A stretch of 64,000 nt of DNA from Monilinia fructicola (taxonomy: Eukaryota > Ascomycota > Leotiomycetes > Helotiales > Sclerotiniaceae), in contig VICG01000003.1 in the NCBI GenBank assembly GCA_008692225.1, positions 551,501 to 615,500 on the forward strand, given 5' to 3'. Under the pieces are notes generated by a model that was not told the origin of the DNA, searched no databases, and saw only the letters and a list, made by a program, of their open reading frames with translations. This document shows, piece after piece, positions 62,090 to 64,000 of this stretch; position 1 is the stretch's first letter; the number at the start of each line of letters is the position of its first letter. The translations under genes and the position numbers were made by a program.

Positions 62090-62487
62090 GATGAGGATCG
62101 AGTAAGGAAGGATGCTTTGTTATCAAGGTGGGATTTTGACGGAAGATGTGATGGGTGGAATTTCGATGAATTGGTTGTTCCTTCAAGATCAAAATTCGAG
62201 TGTACTATCCTTAATCCAAATTCCCTATGTTGTGGTGGACGAAATATGGATGATTGTGAAAAGAGGTTTGATTTGTTATGTTGATAATCCCATAGCTCTT
62301 AGGTATCCAAAGGTACGTCGGCGTTGCTTGATAAGCTAGTCCAAGATAAGGTTAGCCGATATCTCAAAATTCGAAATTCACAGACAAGACGCGCAGTAGG
62401 AGTAGAAAACGCGACGACGGCACTTCTCAACATATTTTGAGTCAAAACGTTCCAGATTTCCTATAGCCGATACCAGAATACTTCAAA
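62090..62487. promoter_or_regulatory. Shared divergent promoter, RPT1 and CCT4
   Basis: 398 bp between start codons of two proteostasis genes. I looked for the yeast proteasome element GGTGGCAAA and a clear heat-shock element and saw neither. No TATAAA near the CCT4 start. Confidence 0.5.
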
Positions 62488-64000
62488 ATGGCTCTCACAC
62501 AATCAGCAGGAAATTCTACCAATAATGCCTTCAAGGTGGGACATTTAAAGCTTGGAGGGGTTATGAATGTAGCTAACGTAGTCTCTAGGACAAGGAGAAG
62601 CCTATGGCTGTTCGAAATGCCAACATTTTGGCTGCCAGAGGTGTGTTTGGAAGAGTATCATGATGCGGAAGTAAAGCTGACAAAATACAGCTGTCGCAGA
62701 TGCATGCAGAACCTCTCTTGGTCCCAGAGGAATGGACAAGATGATTCAAGACGGCAAAGGAGGGACACTTATTACAAATGATGGAAGTACCATGATGAAG
62801 AGTATGGCAGTCATGCACCCTTCTGCGAAGATGTTGGTCGACCTCTCAGCAGCACAAGATGTAGAAGCCGGAGATGGAACTACTTCAGTCGTGGTTATTT
62901 GTGGAAGTCTACTCGGAGCCGCAGATAAATTACTGGGAAAAGGAATACACCCTTCAGTTATCGCCGAGTCATTCCAAAGGGCTGCAGCAGCAGCAGTTCA
63001 AGTGCTCCACGATATGTCGGTCCCAGTTGCTCTCAGCGACACCGCAACCCTTCTACAAGCCGCCAACACCTCTCTTTCTTCCAAAATCGTTTCACAATAC
63101 TCAAATCTTCTCGGTCCTATGGCAGTGAACGCTGTTACAAAGACAATCGATATCAAGACTGCCGACAATGTCGACTTGAAAAATATTAGGATAGTTAAAA
63201 AGGGTGGAGGAACCATCGAAGATAGTGAGATGGTTGAGGGAGTCGTTTTGACACAGGGTGTTTTGAAGAATGGAGGTGGACCTATTAGGATGGAAAAGGC
63301 AAAGATTGGACTCATTCAATTCCAACTTAGCCCTCCAAAGCCTGATGTAAGTGATATTGCGAAAAGAATAGCTCGAATATTGCTAATGCACCTCAGATGG
63401 AAAATCAAATTGTTGTCAATGACTACAGACAGATGGATAAGATCCTGAAGGAAGAGCGAACATATTTGTTGAATTTAGTTAAAAAGATCAAGAAGGCGAA
63501 GTGCAATGTTTTATTGGTATGCTAGACATTTCTCTATAACCCCCTCGAGTATACTGACAACCATTGGTAGATCCAAAAGTCTATCCTCCGTGACGCAGTT
63601 AACGAACTCTCCCTCCACTTCCTCGCCAAACTCAACATTCTCTGCATCAAAGATATTGAACGTGATGAAGTAGAATTCATCTGCAAATCTACCGGCTGCA
63701 AACCCATCGCCGACATCGACTCCTTCACCGAAGACAAACTCGGTTCAGCCGACCTCGTCGAAGAAGCCCAAACCTCTGGTTCCAGGCTCGTCAAAATCAC
63801 CGGTACCAAGAGTGCCGGTAAGACAGTTTCCATTGTCTGCCGTGGTGCCAATTCCCTCATTCTCGACGAAGCCGAGCGCAGTCTCCACGATGCTCTCTGC
63901 GTCGTCAGATGCTTAGTCAAGAAGAAGGCATTGATCGCCGGTGGAGGAGCTCCCGAGATTGAAATCGCATCGCAGTTAGCACAGCAAGCCAGAGAATTAA
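62488..64000 (+). CDS. CCT4: Chaperonin TRiC/CCT subunit delta (CCT4), 3' end beyond window
   Basis: One of eight subunits of the cytosolic ring chaperonin that folds actin, tubulin and WD-repeat proteins. Exons: 62488-62535, 62589-62640, 62691-63346, 63397-63516, 63571 to beyond 64000; about 435 of an expected 530 residues. N-terminal MALTQSAGN, then the nucleotide-binding regions [20 protein letters not shown]-like [13 protein letters not shown] and [11 protein letters not shown]. The apical and intermediate segments are [18 protein letters not shown] and [19 protein letters not shown]. The C-terminal ATP-binding [15 protein letters not shown] is last, near the window end. All frames are intact. 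Introns are 50-54 bp with GTGGGA, GTGTGT, GTAAGT and GTATGC donors. Confidence 0.95.

Overview
The window looks like euchromatic DNA of a filamentous ascomycete. The evidence is short introns (about 44-180 bp) with GT-AG ends and CTAAC/CTGAC-like branch sites, exon-rich genes on both strands, AT-rich intergenic DNA full of microsatellites, and fungal gene families. The protein style suggests a Leotiomycete near Botrytis/Sclerotinia; that placement is inference, not something the sequence proves.

Layout. 0-2.4 kb: the 5' part of an unrecognised minus-strand gene, then microsatellites including about 50 TAA units. 2.5-10.6 kb: calcineurin A, a bZIP regulator with upstream ORFs, and pICln. 12.4-14.4 kb: a decayed CorA-like gene. 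14.9-19.2 kb: two divergent genes for the alpha and beta subunits of a biotin-dependent acyl-CoA carboxylase. 20-24 kb: a small hypothetical protein and an AIF/FSP1-like flavoprotein. 26-32 kb: glucosamine-6-phosphate N-acetyltransferase, a GH27 alpha-galactosidase and a sugar transporter. 34.2-35.8 kb: an Mtr-like amino-acid transporter. 37.1 kb: an intron-containing tRNA-Ile(AAU). 37.2-42.4 kb: a gene-poor AT-rich stretch. 42.5-52.4 kb: a class III CoA-transferase, a MUP1-like permease and PMT4. 53.7-58.2 kb: a RanBP2-finger/RidA fusion, a GH45 cellulase with CBM1, and a membrane protein. 60.5-64 kb: divergent RPT1 (proteasome ATPase) and CCT4 (chaperonin, cut by the window end).

Most notable system. 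The carboxylase pair looks peroxisomal. The alpha subunit ends in SKL and starts directly in its biotin-carboxylase domain with no presequence. The beta subunit has a near-PTS2 motif. Their 322-bp shared promoter holds a FarA/FarB-type core (CCGAGG) and an inverted pair of GTGGGG CreA-type sites. The CoA-transferase gene at 42.5 kb carries the same motif combination upstream. Together this suggests a fatty-acid-responsive peroxisomal carboxylation module.

Data quality. Ten otherwise convincing genes need single-base changes in short homopolymer runs to read through (about 14 sites, mostly one extra base). With those changes and the introns proposed here, every complete gene model comes to a multiple of three. 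I read these as consensus errors rather than pseudogenisation.
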